Notes under the pieces: model-generated
Database searches by the model: none
What the model was told of the DNA's origin: nothing
What the model saw: the letters and a program-made list of their open reading frames with translations, nothing else
Shown: one piece after another, positions 1 to 9,707 of the stretch
Layout of the letters: each line of letters starts with the position of its first letter
Numbering within the stretch: position 1 is the stretch's first letter
Program-made: the position numbers and the translations under genes
Origin: Eutreptiella sp. 'Long Island Sound 2002'
Taxonomy: Eukaryota > Euglenozoa > Euglenophyceae > Eutreptiales > Eutreptiaceae
Reading direction: 5' to 3'
Assembly: GCA_964036045.1 (NCBI GenBank)
Contig: OZ038382.1
Location: 108,150,578-108,214,577, forward strand
DNA length: 64,000 nucleotides

Positions 1-22
1 GGGCCCTTGTGCGTGAATGTAA

Positions 23-947
23 TTGGAACGGTCCCTCTCTGAATTCCAGTGCAGCTGCAAAAGAATGCATTGGAATGACTACTGTTTTGATGATGAATAT
101 CATACACCTAAAAAGTGGCTCAGCACTGAATACCTGCGTACCAATATTGTAGCACAGCTTTTCTGGTCCGACTGGCACACCTGGGCACTTGGTTGCTTGT
201 TTTATGAGGAGTACGGCGAAGCAATGCTTAGTCGCCTACTCATTTGGTCAAGGGAGGTTGGTAATGCCCAGTCAGTGCAGCAGACGACTGATGTTTTTTC
301 AACTCTCGCCCCCACACTTCCAGGAGAGAAAAAATGCCAGCGTGTCGTGACGCAGAAGTCTGTGGACAAGTACACAAAGCACGTGCGTTTGTTCATTCAG
401 AACATATCACATCCTTGGTTCCCCATTGCTGTCCTAGAAGAGGATAAGTATGTGGTCAAACGTCTTGATGAAGCCCCCCGCATGCAATTTCCGGGAGTGT
501 TGTCGCGAACAAGGGTTACAGAGCAGCAATTTTTGAGCGTTGTTCGGCATAGCCTCCGGTGTCTGATTGCTAAGACGAAAATACCCAATGGTGTTGAGGA
601 TTTTCAGAATGCCTACAGTCAGAAACGCTCAAATGTTGATGAGGGGCAGCGAAGTGCACACTACCAGAGTATCAACACAGCTCCAAAACCAGCTGCAAAA
701 CCAGCCGCCAAACCCCCAGCGCGCGGTGTGCCGGTGGTAGTCCCCCCAGCCCCCCCCCCCCCTCCTCCCAGACCCCCCCCCGAAACCCCCCGCCCTCCAC
801 CCCATGCCTGTTGCTGTACTGGTGGTAGATGATTTCAATTACGTTGACAGTGCCACTGAGGGCCCACAAGAGGTGCGCAGTGACTGGTCCCTGGAAGTGC
901 TAGATGAGGAAGAGCAGTTGGGACGGAGTACACAGGGTTGGGACTGA
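23..947 (+). CDS. ORF-A, copy 1: C-terminal part of a putative mobile-element protein
   Basis: The reading frame is open from the left part of the window, and the N-terminal portion must lie upstream; no ATG is visible, and a possible splice acceptor (TTCCAG) ends near 50. The protein shares a block with the - strand ORF at 47.1-49.2 kb: FYEEYGEAMLSRL here, CYGEEFGEVMFSRL there, followed by further weak similarity over about 100 residues. The C-terminus is proline-rich (APKPAAKPAAKPP) and runs into a poly-C tract at about 742-797. Past the tract the coding signal moves to another frame, giving an acidic tail (DEEEQLGRSTQGWD) that ends at TGA 945-947. The break is therefore inside a homopolymer and could be a sequencing error. 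No catalytic domain is recognised. A transposase-like role is inference from its multicopy nature and neighbours. Confidence 0.5.
742..797 (+). repeat. C-rich proline-encoding tract with frame change
   Basis: Runs of up to about thirteen C separated by single T, A or G. The tract encodes proline in every frame, and the frame of ORF-A changes across it. Slippage or an assembly indel is the simplest explanation. Confidence 0.6.
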
Positions 948-980
948 TTTGACTGTTTTATTTACTATTTTGCTTCGAGC

Positions 981-1069
981 TGGGCGAAATTTCGCCCAAG
1001 CGCCCGACTTTCATGATTTTAAGCCTGATATTATTTGCTACTGCCAAAGCTGGGGGAAAATTTCGCCTA
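981..1069. repeat. Palindromic motif GGGCGAAATTTCGCCC, two copies
   Basis: Positions 981-998 form a perfect 18-nt palindrome (TGGGCGAAATTTCGCCCA). A degenerate copy lies at 1051-1069 (TGGGGGAAAATTTCGCCTA). Both sit in the non-coding gap between ORF-A and ORF-B. Related motifs recur at 2491-2507, 5312-5331, 5381-5400, 22904-22915, 22975-22988 and 28879-28890. Confidence 0.75.
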
Positions 1070-1207
1070 GCGTTCCAGTCAGTGTGAATTTGACATCCTT
1101 CGGCACTGTCTCATCCCTGTTGCCCAGCAATTTGTGTTTTTGAACCTGGGTTCTATAAATTAGCTCCGATTTGGCTAATATCTCTGTCTAATCACCTGAA
1201 TATCACC

Positions 1208-4200
1208 ATGTCTGCACTCTGCACCCGCTGTTCTGTTACCTTGCAAGCAATGTCTTCTATGGGAATCTCTCAAAATGTTGGTACACCGCCCGAAAACCCG
1301 GACAATGATGAAGATCATCTCAGTGGAAGTGAGGGAACTCGTGCTGCTGAAGCCCCTGCACCAGAATCACAGCCCAAACCAGCCGCCGAACCGAAGGCAA
1401 AGCCCAAACCCAAAGGAAAGGCAAACATCAATCTGGCAGATTACCTCACTTGCACAAAACACATTCGTGTCCAATGGGATCAGATCCTGATTGATAGAGA
1501 TCGCTCTGAAGGCCAGGTTCGTGGGCTCAACCCCGACCGAGTCCAGGCCCGCTATGACGATTTATTTGGGCACCACCACCTAATTGTATTGATGACTTAC
1601 TGCTAGTACCTGGCGTGCGTATGTTCTGCCCTGTCCTGTTTCGATTGTACTCGATCTTTAGTGCCATTTGATTTTGCTCTGTACTGCCTATCACCTCATG
1701 TACAGCTCGGTTTTGGTATGCCATTGGGGGCCAGCACATCTACACGGCTGCTATGCAACATCGCAAGGAAAAAGGAGCCATAAATCACCCCCTGCCTACA
1801 TGGACCAGAGAGTTTGAAGGCTTTGAGGTTAGAAGAGACACTCCTTTGCCCATACGGAGAAAGCTAGCAGGGCTTCGTCAAGTGCAAACCGCAAGCAGTA
1901 GTGTGTCAACAACTAGTGAGCGGATGGCACTCCTACTAGAGTTTATTGCGAAGGATCCATATTCCCCCCTGCTCACCCATACTGAAAACATGTTGGCTGA
2001 AATTGGTATTATAGCTAATGAAGGCAATGTGGTGTGTTCAACGTTTCGACTGTATCTGGTATACCTTACTGTAGGCCTGTATTTTTACCTGTCGCTTGCT
2101 GTGTGAAGGTCACTGTATCCAGGCGTTGGCCAGGGTTGGGCAAGCTTGTCAAATTCATTGGGCAGCCAGCTGTTGACGCAATCTGTGGGATGGAGAAGCG
2201 AGATGTTGAACCGTTGCTTGGGGTTTTCAAAGAGTGCGAAGGATTGATGCCAGACAGACTGTCGGGCATTGTCCTCTACATGTCAGGTACTAAAAGCTCA
2301 GTACTGGGTATCAAACGTGAAATAAAGTTGGCCAGAGTTGAGCAGTTGTGGAGCTGGCATGTGCTCCATCCGGATGCAGTCACAGAGGGGTTCGTGCACG
2401 AATCCAGGGGAATGCTGACTTTTTGTGCATTATTCTGCACTGTCAGTGGTAGTGACTTCGTGGTGTTTATTTGGTTGCTGACGCTGAGGTGGGCTAAATT
2501 TCGCCCCGGTCCCTCAATTTTCATTCATAAGCATACCATTTTCAACCTCCCTCATTTGTGTCCTGTGTATACCCTTTGCAGCAAATTTGGGTACTGTGAC
2601 CATGTGCAAAGCACAATGTCGTATTATGGCCCATATCCGGGTCCTATATGGCATCTGGGTGTGGAGTGCCGAGTCACTTTGGCCACCGCGGCCTTCTGTT
2701 GACAAGGCAGTCTTTTGGACCTCCGACCTTTACGAAGGGTTACGTGACGGGGTTCGCAAGCCCGTGTGACACCAAATATTGAAAAGGCTGACGGTGGGCA
2801 TATGAGTCTTAAGTTGGCTGTCACCATTATTGAGACAGACACAGGGAAAGTTCTGAAGGAGGAGGGTAGAGTTGGGCTACTCCCTTTGTGGGCAGGCTGC
2901 CCTGTTCCCAGCTTTATTAGTGCACTGCCATTTGTCTGCATCCTGATTGAGGTCCCACGTATGTGGACGTTGGCACTGCACAATATTGTGGCACAATTTG
3001 TTTTGAATGGTATTTTGGTGGCAGTCACTGGTGAGATTGCTGATGTTCGGGCCTGTGTTAGCAATCCGAAAGCTGCCTGTGCTGAGGAATTTTTCGATGC
3101 TGACGTATGTGTGTACAACCTGTCCAAACCCTCAGCACTGTACAACATGGGACAGACTGCTCTTGCACTGTGTAGTGTGCACCAGTTTTCTGCACGCCTA
3201 CCTCGTTACCTTTGTTATATCTAGGGGCCCCCTGACGACTGCCATTCCTGTCGAAGTGTTCTGTTATTTGCTGTATGCTTTGGATTTGATTCAGCAGAAT
3301 AGTACATGGGTAATGGTCTGCACACAGCAGCCAGATTTTTCTGCAGCCTTGTCCATTCAGAGCATGTTTCGTGTGAACATTGCAATTGCATACCTGTCTG
3401 AGGAGAAGTCTATTCCTGAGTCATTTGTTACTTATTTGAGGAATGCTATGTCGAACTGCGACACTGTGGCACCAATCCAGTGGGACCGAGTGTGTGAAGA
3501 CCTTGGAGATGGGTTTCCAGTAGATTGTACGGGAAGGAGATATGTAGAGCAAGAAGACAAGGCCACCCAACCAGAGGAAGAGGACGGTGAATCCCAGAAA
3601 CGCCCCCCCCCCCCCCCAAAAGGCAACCGGCAAGCAGGGGGACGGAACCCCCGCCAAAGCTAAAAAATCAAAGGCTGGAGCAAGCCCCTCACAGCAGAGC
3701 CCGAACCAAAGCCCGAGGCCAAGAAGGTCGGACTCCAGCAGTAGGCAGTGCCGTGGCTGGACCTGTCACCGTGAGTGCTGCCAGCGTGCAAAATATTGTA
3801 GGGCAACTCAGTCAAGATTTCGCAAGTGGTGTGCTTGCCAATGTGAAGGATGCAGTGACATCCCAAGCAACATCGGTTGTTGCAGCTGCACTGAGGGAGG
3901 AGAGACGGAGTGAGGTTGCACCGCGGTTGAAGAGACAAGAGGAGAAAACAAAAAAAAATGGAGGACAAACTGGAGTTGCCCCTTGCTGAGCAAGCCACGC
4001 TGCGGGAGGCAAAGGAAAGGGCAGAGGCAACTGCCAAGGAAGTACGGGACAAATTGACAACGACTAGTAGTGAGTTTGCACGGCTCAGAAGTGAGAGTGA
4101 TTCTTTGCGAGAGCGACTGGAGAGTTTGGAGGTAGACAAGGCTAACCTTCAGGATGATTTGAATGCAGCCTTGGGAACCCATAGCCCCCGTAGCACAGCA

Positions 4201-4287
4201 GCTGACCTAAGCACGCCCCGAAAGCATTCTAGGCCTGCAAATTCCTGGCCTGCCAGTCCATGTAAGCCTCCTTTTTCTGAGGAGTGA
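1208..4287 (+). CDS. ORF-B, copy 1: multi-exon protein with methyltransferase-like region and coiled-coil tail
   Basis: The model starts at ATG 1208. An N-terminal PEPA/KPKPKGK-rich stretch reaches about 1590. Coding-like blocks then follow at about 1753-2030, 2103-2448, 2582-2700, 2766-3190 and 3227-4287. One probable intron is 2449-2581 (GTAGTG to TTTGCAG). Region 2880-3190 (LPFVCILIEVP, GEIADVRACV) aligns with the same region of the copies at 27.5-27.9 and 45.2-45.6 kb and resembles the second half of adenine-type DNA methyltransferases; no DPPY-type catalytic motif is seen. Region 3240-3560 (TWVMVCTQQPDF, DTVAPI, FPVDCTGRRYV) is also shared. After a C17 run at about 3601-3617 the frame shifts, giving an Arg/Lys-rich segment; after an A-run at 3950-3958 it shifts again into a coiled coil (residues from 3958, heptad-like RLRSESDSLRERLESLEVD). 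Stop TGA at 4285. The function is not established. Confidence 0.45.
2449..2581 (+). other. Probable intron of ORF-B copy 1, containing a palindrome
   Basis: The donor GTAGTG follows CAGTG, and the acceptor is preceded by a pyrimidine-rich stretch ending CCCTTTGCAG. The interval holds GGGCTAAATTTCGCCCC at 2491-2507, a one-mismatch version of the palindrome at 981. The exact donor is uncertain. Confidence 0.45.
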
Positions 4288-4305
4288 CTCCTAGGGGGCT
4301 CTGAG

Positions 4306-5182
4306 TTGCATGCCACCCCTAGTGAGGAGGAGTTGCTACATTTTGCACGGTCCTTGCAATTGAAGGGAGGGGAGAAGTTCTGTGCCCCAGTCCACACTGC
4401 ACAAATCGGATGGGGCCGAATTGGGCCCACATGGCAGGAGGCCCGCATTCTAAAGGCAACATTGCAGCCAAATGCCCTTCATTTTTTGCATTTGGTGTGT
4501 GCATGGGCTTTGGCCACCCTCCCAAGTTGGTTTCATTGGTGCACTGTGCAAGTGGCACACTACACAGGTCAGAGGCCCATGGTACCTCATTCACACCCAC
4601 GTGATGGGACACCTCTCAGTGTTGTGGTTGAACTTGGCGACTTCCGTGGTGGTGGGTTGTGGATGGAGTGTGGTAGAAAGCTCTGGGCACCCAAATGTAA
4701 GACCACTAGAGAGGTGGTACAAGTGGTGAACCACTTGGGTCGAGGGGTCCCGGGGGTTGTGTGCTCCGCGCGCAAAGGGTTGGTTTTCAACAACGGGGCC
4801 CTACACAGGCCGTGGGATTGGGAAGGAGACAGGTGGTCCATTGTTTTGTACAACGGTGCAGATGTCAGCACAGCGTCATTACAGGACCACGGGGAACTTA
4901 TGGCACGTGGGTTTGCACCTTGTGGTCAGCCTTTTGGCGGGTGGCACTGCGGATCACCTGATTGCAACTAATTGCCGGTTGACCTCTGTCTTTGCCCTGT
5001 TTGCAGTTGCCGGCACGTTTGCAACCCACTTCACACCGTCCCAGCAGACACAGAATGGACGTTGTGCCACTGGTAGTGCTAACAATCAGATGCCTGGTGA
5101 CCAGGCAGGACAAGCAAATGGTGGGCGGTTTACTGGTAAGGGTGCCAAACCAAAGGCACGTGGCCTGAGGAAGCGGCGGTAG
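4306..5182 (+). CDS. ORF-C: putative TET/JBP-like 2-oxoglutarate oxygenase domain with basic tail
   Basis: This block follows ORF-B in the same frame after a single TGA at 4285, so it may be the C-terminal part of one long protein. The region at about 4590-4890 has the layout of a double-stranded beta-helix oxygenase: PHSHPRDGTPLSVVVELGDF, then GGGLW, then FNNGALHRPWDWEGDRWSIV, where the late His and Arg would be the distal iron ligand and the 2-oxoglutarate-binding Arg. The usual HxD appears here as HSH, which would impair iron binding. A probable intron ends at TTTGCAG (5000-5006), and a last exon 5007-5182 encodes a Gly/Gln-rich stretch and a KPKARGLRKRR tail. The assignment rests on motif layout and recollection of algal homologues. 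It is tentative, and this copy may be inactive. Confidence 0.4.
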
Positions 5183-5311
5183 AGTGACAGTGGTGCGTGC
5201 TCTTACTGCTGTGATGTATGTTTTCCCTATTACACGTCAGAATGGCGTTCTGCGCTGTCTCTGCAGAAACCATTGGCATTTTGCGCACTGTTTTTTTGTG
5301 TTTTACCAAAG

Positions 5312-5400
5312 CTAGAAGAAATTTCGCCCAGGTCCAGGTATTTCTTGGAATACACGGTTCGTTTTTACATTTTTGCAAAGCTGGACTAAATTTCGCCCAG
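5312..5400. repeat. Two degenerate AAATTTCGCCCAG palindrome copies downstream of ORF-C
   Basis: CTAGAAGAAATTTCGCCCAG at 5312-5331 and CTGGACTAAATTTCGCCCAG at 5381-5400, each preceded by CAAAG. They lie in the 3' flank of the module and match the motif seen at 981 and 2491. Confidence 0.65.
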
Positions 5401-5815
5401 AGGTCTCATTAATGGCAAATAGAGACCTTGAGTCTGATTCATGAAATTGAGTGACTGTCAATTGACATTTTTCTGGGCACACACAGGGTGCACCAACCCT
5501 TGCCAAGGGTGTCCTACCCTACTTCTTACGCTGCATTGCTTCGCAGGTTGATACATTTGTGTGTCACACAGAAACGTTTGTTGTATTGAAGAAACGTGCA
5601 TTCTTGCTCTGCTTTTCCAGTATGCATACATGCTTATTGTGTTTTGCAAACTACGATGTGGTTACATGAGAATGGCATTTTAGGTAAATAGAGATACTCA
5701 TTTTTTCCCATCAAGAGCAAGGGGTCCCCTAGGTGCAAAATTCATACCCTGTTTTTGGGGGGTACAGTATGGCCACGTGGAGCCCAGCTAGTGGCCAGGG
5801 GGGTGAGCAGTTAGC
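5401..5815. other. Intergenic, nothing recognised
   Basis: Non-coding interval between the first module and the first MPFS remnant. I see no gene, RNA or repeat beyond the low-level similarity that precedes the next feature. Confidence 0.5.
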
Positions 5816-5995
5816 GTGGCCTAAGATTTTTTGCCCACTCAAACGTAGAAGCATCATACTAAGCTCAAGAATGGTGTTACGGGAGAAACACATAACAAGA
5901 AACTACACACGCGAAAAAGGTCGTTGGGAGTGGGGTGGGTCGCGGGAGCGGAGAGGGAGGTGTTGGCCAACATACCGGCGTTAGGGACTACACAA
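5815..5995 (-). pseudogene. MPFS-family remnant, copy i
   Basis: On the - strand an ATG at 5893 starts MCFSRNTILELSMMLLRLSG, matching the starts of the copies at 26354 (-) and 32755 (+). The upstream flank is shared as well: a C-rich stretch with CACCCCACTCC, then TGTGTAG and CTTGTT immediately before the ATG. Homology fades after about 25 codons, so this is a 5' fragment. Confidence 0.6.
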
Positions 5996-6862
5996 CACGT
6001 TGAGTATTCCGTTGTGCACGCTTTGATGAACCAAACACCTAAAGAGGGCGCAATACACGCCCAAACAAATTGGTGCAAATGAGCCAAAACTGTGTTAACG
6101 CGTTAATTTCCTTCCTATTAATTTATCATAGGGTTCATATATTAAAGATTAAATTTGCCCATGTAACGTACGCCTCTAGGGCCCCCACCAGCAGCTGAGA
6201 TTGCGTTTGACATGGCGTTTGTGACATAGGTCTGTAAGGAAGGCCTGCGCAAACTGATTCAACAGCGCAAAATTCTTTGGGGCAGATCCTTTGTCGTCCA
6301 TGAAACGACAGACAAACCACAAAATTCAAACCCACCAAAGGGATCCCCCTCTGCCGCACTCAATGCAACCACCGAGGAAGTATACCGCTCATGGGACAAA
6401 TGCGTACAAGTTTGGACGATTTGGTACAAATTTTAACCAAGTTCAATCATGATTTACTTACGGAAATAGTGCACCATATTCTTGAAATGGAGGAATAGCC
6501 GGAAGCAGTGGGTGAGCCGCTGACTCAATATGAAGGTGATCTTACCCAGATGGCCGAACATTAGGCCAAGCACGAGGGCTTGCTACCATAGGTCGATACT
6601 CGCTTTGACCATTTGGTGGAAACGATGCTCAATCGTGGCGATAGCCACGGTGCAAAGGATGTTATCCATCATGAAATGGCCCAGTTGGCCTGACTGCAAT
6701 CTCTTCTGGCACCACGTGGTCACCACGCGGACAAGTCCCAATATACAGTGTACAAACACAGAGCCACTCGGGGCCATCAACCCCACTGTACGAGGAACTG
6801 GGATTGGTATTTGAACGCTGGGATCAATCCGCAGATGTCATATACTTTGGCCAGCGTCTTGG

Positions 6863-8215
6863 TTGTGGACACGACGCCGGGCATGCAGCGGGTGTTCTGG
6901 GGAAACTCTCCCAGTATTGCGATTGTTGGCCCAGAGGCAGACAAGGACTGAATGTTCCGGGTTGCTGATTGCGTTGCGCGCCTGCATACGACACTGGGAC
7001 AGCTCTCCATTGTTATTTTTTCCCCCGCCGAGGGTCTGGATGATGCGAATTTTATTCTGTCGGCGTAAGGGGCTCCCTGAGTTGGTCAATTCGGAGCGAA
7101 TTTGGCGAGCAGACCGGGTTGTCAGCAACACTGTCATGGCCTGTCAGTGGCTGCCGTGCGTCGTTGTCAGTACGCCGACGTCCCGGGTGACCACCAAGCG
7201 GCCGGCCTACAAGAAGTTTTCGCTTATGACCCCAGGACATGACCTCACCGTCGATTGGTTCACCCCTGTGGATTTACGTAAGAAGATGCTGGCCATCATG
7301 TTCCATGACCAGTGGGAACAGGAGCTCATGACCTTCCTGGGCACGGAACCCCGGAATGAAGTGGTGGTGCCGGGACCGGATGTGCAGCACACCCGCATAC
7401 TATTCAAGGAGTTGGATCTGACAAAGCGAAATCACTGGTCACCCAGTTGGGGCGAAGGCCCCGGTTTGCGATCATGCCTGTCCCATGGTACAAGGGGTCC
7501 GCTATGCAGGGGAAACCGTATCAGCTTTTCTGCGTTTGTGCGTAGAGAGAAGAAGATCCATCACGCCCCTTTCCTCTTTTCGTATGTGCTTGCGGCTTTT
7601 TGGGACTTGGGGGAAATTCTGGGTATCAGTAGCGAGATTGCTCTACAGTCGACGGCGTGCAACCAAGTTCGTGTTGGCCTGACTAAGAATGCCATGGAGT
7701 ACTTCCGCCCCCATATGATGCGGGTGAATTAAAGCGTGGGGTTGGTTGTGGTGGACGAGGGGTCGGGGGAATGGCTCACGGACTCGGACGTGGACGCCTC
7801 CTCCACGGCGAGCACCATCCCTGACACATGGGGCCAGGTAACCATTGTCTATGCCATAAACGTGCCCCCGTGGTTTGACCAGAAAGCGGTACACAGTATG
7901 TTGGGGGCGACTGGCGACGAGAAGTTTGTGGTTGATAGAGTTCGCTGGACTGTTGGCGAATTGCGAACCTGCACTTGGAAGGTGCGGGGGCCAGGCGTTC
8001 AGGACCTCGTGGGACACCTTCTGCGGTCGACGGAGGGTGACTCCCCAGTCCACATCATCAGTTCGCAAGAATACACTACTCGTCGGGGCAAACCGTCCAA
8101 CAAAGGCGGAGCCAAGCGGGCCGCGCGGCCGGCGCCTGCAGTTGAGATGATGGACTTGGATATGGTGATGTTTATGAAACGCACCAGGGAGGGGGACATT
8201 AAACCGTCCTCATGA
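6863..8215 (+). CDS. LINE ORF1 protein
   Basis: One frame runs from about 6863 to TGA 8213-8215, interrupted only by TAA 7730-7732 in the context RVN-stop-SVGLVVVDEG. The centre (about 7135-7480) reads as coding, with MACQWLPCVV and a charged stretch around WEQELMTFLGTE. The C-terminal third is acidic (DEGSGEWLTDSDVD), then basic (GGAKRAARPAP). I see no CCHC zinc knuckle and no RRM. By position it would be the nucleic-acid-binding ORF1 product of the element. Its stop codon overlaps the ATG of ORF2 (ATGA at 8212-8215), so downstream reinitiation is a plausible way to express ORF2. The true start could lie further upstream, as the 6500-6860 region also contains short coding-like stretches. Confidence 0.6.
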
Positions 8216-9702
8216 TTACGAACCCCTGGAAGCTGTCTGTGAGGATGGGGATCCTCACAGCAAACCTCAATGGGTGGATGGCACGTAAACAGGGGTCGTC
8301 TGGCACCAGGCTGCGCAGGGCGCACCTAGTGAGGAAGATGGACCAGCATGGCATCCAACTGGCCGGTATCCAGGAAACCCATTTTGACACGGAAGCTGGG
8401 ATTTTGCAACAGAAGTATTGGCTGTGAAGGAGGGGGTATGGTATGGAGGCAACGGCTGCCTCAGGGCGCGGATCTACGGCGGTGCTGTGGCGCCAGGCCA
8501 GTTGCGTGGCTACACAAAGTCATCGCCTGGAGCCGAGGGTTCTTATTGTCACGCTGCGACATCAAACTGACTAGCAAGTGCGGGTGGTATCATCGCATAT
8601 GCATCATACCCCCAGTCTGCGAGAGCGGCAATGGAGGCGGCTTCAACGATACCATCAGGGCCAGCCGGATGTCCCGACTTTGCTGCTTATGGACCACAAC
8701 AGTATCCTGACGCCGGGAGTTGATAGCCGGTTTGTTCGAGGGGAGGAGGTGTCGGGGGTGCAGTCCGCGCGGGGGGCGGAGGTGGAAGCACTGGGGAAGA
8801 TGGCGTTGGTTGACGGATAGGATCTGGTCCACGCGGGGACGGCCACACCGCCCCCACAATACACGTTTGGCCACACGGTCCAGGGCCCCAAGAGGAACCT
8901 GCGCCGGATTGACAGGGTGCATGGCCCGGAGGCCATGCCCCCCGGTGTGGCGGGGGCGTATACAATTCTTACGGGATCCGATCATAGAGGAGTAGTGATC
9001 TAGCTGGCGCCACCATCAGCTGAGGTTGGGCGGCCAAGGCACAAGTTTCCGGAGGCCATGTTGGCGGATGAGGTGGCCATGCTCCGACTGCAGGAGCGCG
9101 TGCATTCGCTGCAAGTGGAGTCTCCGCTAGAGCGGTGGCAGGCGGCTCAAAGCGTCGTGCGGGAGGAAGGAGCGGCGTGGGCCCGGAGCCAAACAACCAG
9201 GGGGTTCTCCCAGCTGGAGGCCGCGGTGCGGGACAGCTCTCCCTGTCATATGGTGCGGTCACGGTCGGAAATCCTGGAACAGCAGGGTCTGTGCCCAGGC
9301 AGTAGAGGGGATGCATACCGAGCTCCGGCGTCGTTCTTGGCGGATGAGCGCCTAGAAGCAACACACCAGCAGTCGATGGATAAACTGCGGAAGGAGCTGC
9401 AGACGAAAGCGGAGCGCGCGGAGGACTCCCGGCAGCGGCGCCGGCGGGTCCTCCGGTTGATGAAGGAGATGGAGGAACGGCGGACGGTCTTGCGACTTCG
9501 GGACTCACAGGGTAACTACGCACAGAATAGGGAGCAGATGGCCTCGGTGCTGCAGAAGTTTCGGGAGGGGTTCATGCTGGATAACGCGGTCACGGAGGTG
9601 GATTGCACAAGGTGTTTGGAATCCCTTCCAATACCGGCCAACGTCAAAAGGCCGGTTCCCCTGTTATTTCGGCCGGTTTGCCGCTGGTTTAGGAGGCTCT
9701 GA
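8212..9702 (+). CDS. LINE ORF2, N-terminal endonuclease and linker
   Basis: Starts at ATG 8212, overlapping the ORF1 stop. The apurinic-endonuclease motifs appear in order: GILTANLNGW (Asn), GIQETHFD (Glu) near 8370, LLLMDHNSIL near 8690 (the GDxN position), and LTGSDHRGVV near 8975 (the SDH position). The frame changes between 8427 and 8578, and TAG codons interrupt at 8818 and 9001. The linker from 9058 is rich in Arg, Glu and Gln and predicted helical (ELQTKAERAEDSRQRRRR). The endonuclease would nick target DNA for target-primed reverse transcription. The breaks make this copy non-functional as read. Confidence 0.7.
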
Positions 9703-9707
9703 GGCAA

